In this document: in pieces, positions 63,228-64,000 of the stretch | Numbering within the stretch: the first letter of the stretch is position 1 | Layout: each line of letters opens with the position of its first letter | Assembly (NCBI RefSeq): GCF_024300645.1 | Contig: NZ_CP101291.1 | Location: forward strand, 2,108,001 to 2,172,000 | Length of the DNA stretch: 64,000 nucleotides | Direction: 5' to 3' | DNA from: Alteromonas sp. LMIT006 | GTDB taxonomy: Bacteria; Pseudomonadota; Gammaproteobacteria; Enterobacterales; Alteromonadaceae | Position numbers and translations under genes: made by a program | The notes under the pieces: model-generated | The model's input: only the letters and a program-made list of their open reading frames with translations | What the model was told of the DNA's origin: nothing | Database searches by the model: none

Positions 63228-63641
63228 AGCATCGCTCGGTTGCTCACCATGGTAAAAATATAAAAGCTGTTCTTTCTCATGATAGCCAGTTCCCCATAAA
63301 GGCGAATTAAGTGAAGCAATTGAACCATCTTTCGCAATTTTTATTTTTGCTCTTGCGTATGCACAGTAATCTTCAATTTCACTGTTTATCTTACTTTTAA
63401 GCGCATCTAAAAATTGTTGTGCTGAATACTGCACTGGCTTTAACGAAAAATGTGTAGCACAACCATTAGGGACTAAGAAAAACTCCCCATCGTCATCCCA
63501 GTGAAAAGCCTCAATCGCGCGAAGTTCGATATTTCCCGAACCGTCTTGAGCGTAACAAGCAAAAGCGACATCATACTCTTTTGCCTTCGGAAGTGATTTA
63601 AAGACTGATTCAACGTCTTCAATGATTTGCCTGACATTCAT
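63222..63641 (-). CDS. Unknown cassette protein
   Basis: The 139-residue protein starts M-N-V-R-Q-I-I-E-D-V-E-S-V-F and has Y-D-V-A-F-A-C-Y-A-Q-D-G-S-G-N-I-E-L-R and W-D-D-D-G-E-F-F. It looks like a small soluble alpha/beta protein, resembling immunity-type folds only in a general way. No family is recognised. The stop is in attC site 12. Confidence 0.75.
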   Translation of the reverse strand: MNVRQIIEDVESVFKSLPKAKEYDVAFACYAQDGSGNIELRAIEAFHWDDDGEFFLVPNGCATHFSLKPVQYSAQQFLDALKSKINSEIEDYCAYARAKIKIAKDGSIASLNSPLWGTGYHEKEQLLYFYHGEQPSDAT

Positions 63642-63648
63642 CCCTGCT

Positions 63649-63749
63649 ACCTAACGCCCCAATAAGCGGCAAGTAACACTTGGCTAAACTAAGCGAGGCA
63701 CGAGCGCAAGCCAAGTGTTATGCGTCCGCCCTTAATTGGTTTGTTATGT
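63649..63749 (-). other. attC site 13
   Basis: R'' ACATAAC, R' GTTAGGT; arms AACACTTGGC/GCCAAGTGTTA. Confidence 0.93.
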
Positions 63750-63750
63750 T

Positions 63751-64000
63751 TCAACAATTTAAAGGGTCTATGCCTATATATTGAACCCTATCAAATCTAA
63801 TTTCATCAAGACTAATTTTTGTACCGTTAATCATGATCTCAGGATATGAAACAGAAAAACTTTGTAATCTCGATAAAATTTTTCTTGTGCTGATACTAAA
63901 CGACATTCCTGTATTGAAATATCTTTCTCTACCAAAGAGCACAGAGTAAGAATAGGTTTTACCGCTTATTTTTGATAAGGCAGGAACCCGTATATATCCG
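63751..64000 (-). CDS. Unknown cassette protein, N-terminus beyond window
   Basis: An open frame runs from the right edge to a stop next to attC site 13, at least 82 residues (G-Y-I-R-V-P-A-L-S-K ... V-Q-Y-I-G-I-D-P-L-N-C). An internal GTG at 63940-63942 is probably not the start, because the frame stays open upstream. No family is recognised. Confidence 0.65.
   Translation of the reverse strand, partial: GYIRVPALSKISGKTYSYSVLFGRERYFNTGMSFSISTRKILSRLQSFSVSYPEIMINGTKISLDEIRFDRVQYIGIDPLNC

Larger units (their letters stand above)
56911..64000 (-). mobile_element. Integron cassette array (distal end)
   Basis: Thirteen attC sites (listed separately) alternate with single genes or gene pairs, nearly all on the minus strand. 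Cassettes point away from an integrase that should lie right of 64000. Stop codons commonly fall in the attC R'' box and starts close to R', as in tightly packed cassettes. Two cassettes are duplicated. This is the superintegron style seen in Vibrio and some Alteromonadales. Confidence 0.93.

Overview
The window looks like a chromosome segment of a marine gammaproteobacterium of the Alteromonadales (Glaciecola/Alteromonas-like). This is an inference from gene content: a green-type proteorhodopsin, monomeric isocitrate dehydrogenase, a complete recC-recB-recD set, a GH81 laminarinase, a PEP-CTERM-like protein, tandem PhoA-type phosphatases and a mobile integron array with Vibrio-like cassettes.

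Layout. 0-0.5 kb: ccdAB toxin-antitoxin pair cut by the left edge. 0.5-5.7 kb: ybbP-ybbA divergent from tesA, then an Nramp-like carrier lacking the usual metal ligands. 5.7-12 kb: a frameshifted PEP-CTERM-type protein, a pair of amidohydrolases of which one has lost its metal ligands, a SulP transporter and dusC. 12.2-19.0 kb: a compact co-directional run: response regulator, sensor kinase, cupredoxin-like protein, seven-helix membrane protein, small outer-membrane barrel, TlpA thioredoxin, DUF4266 lipoprotein, DUF3570 barrel and ApbE flavin transferase. The DUF3570 protein carries a D-x-x-T-G-A-S motif like known ApbE targets, so this may be an uncharacterised flavin- and metal-linked envelope redox system. 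19.0-21.4 kb: a decayed IS605-type element (intact tnpB, only the tail of tnpA, both end hairpins) beside a tRNA-Glu/tRNA-Ala cluster with a tRNA remnant and 71-bp repeats. 21.4-24.6 kb: gltX, two tRNA-Val genes, and a toxin-antitoxin pair between two ~195-bp direct repeats containing tRNA-Val fragments and 11-bp-phased TGTGCC boxes.

24.6-32.8 kb: GH81 glucanase with a LacI-type operator, an 18-codon ORF with an extremely strong ribosome-binding site, a His-rich-tailed secreted protein, and two alkaline phosphatases behind phased Pho-like boxes. 32.9-43.2 kb: a HopJ-thioesterase fusion, a DEAD-box helicase and recCBD. 43.4-50.9 kb: icd with a PdhR-like operator, an epimerase, a catalytically degenerate beta-lactamase-like protein, polyprenyl synthase plus proteorhodopsin, and two related tiny membrane proteins. 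50.9-55.5 kb: an RNase J-like hydrolase and a DUF1501/DUF1800 pair.

55.6-64 kb: the distal end of a chromosomal integron. Thirteen attC sites separate cassettes that all read on the minus strand, so the integrase and attI should lie beyond the right edge. Two cassettes occur twice, and one copy carries a single-base frameshift. Cassettes include a HigB2/HigA2-like pair, DUF3144, a membrane-anchored acyl-carrier-like protein and several unknowns. The array abuts truncated genes (homocysteine methyltransferase, DUF4160, DUF2442).
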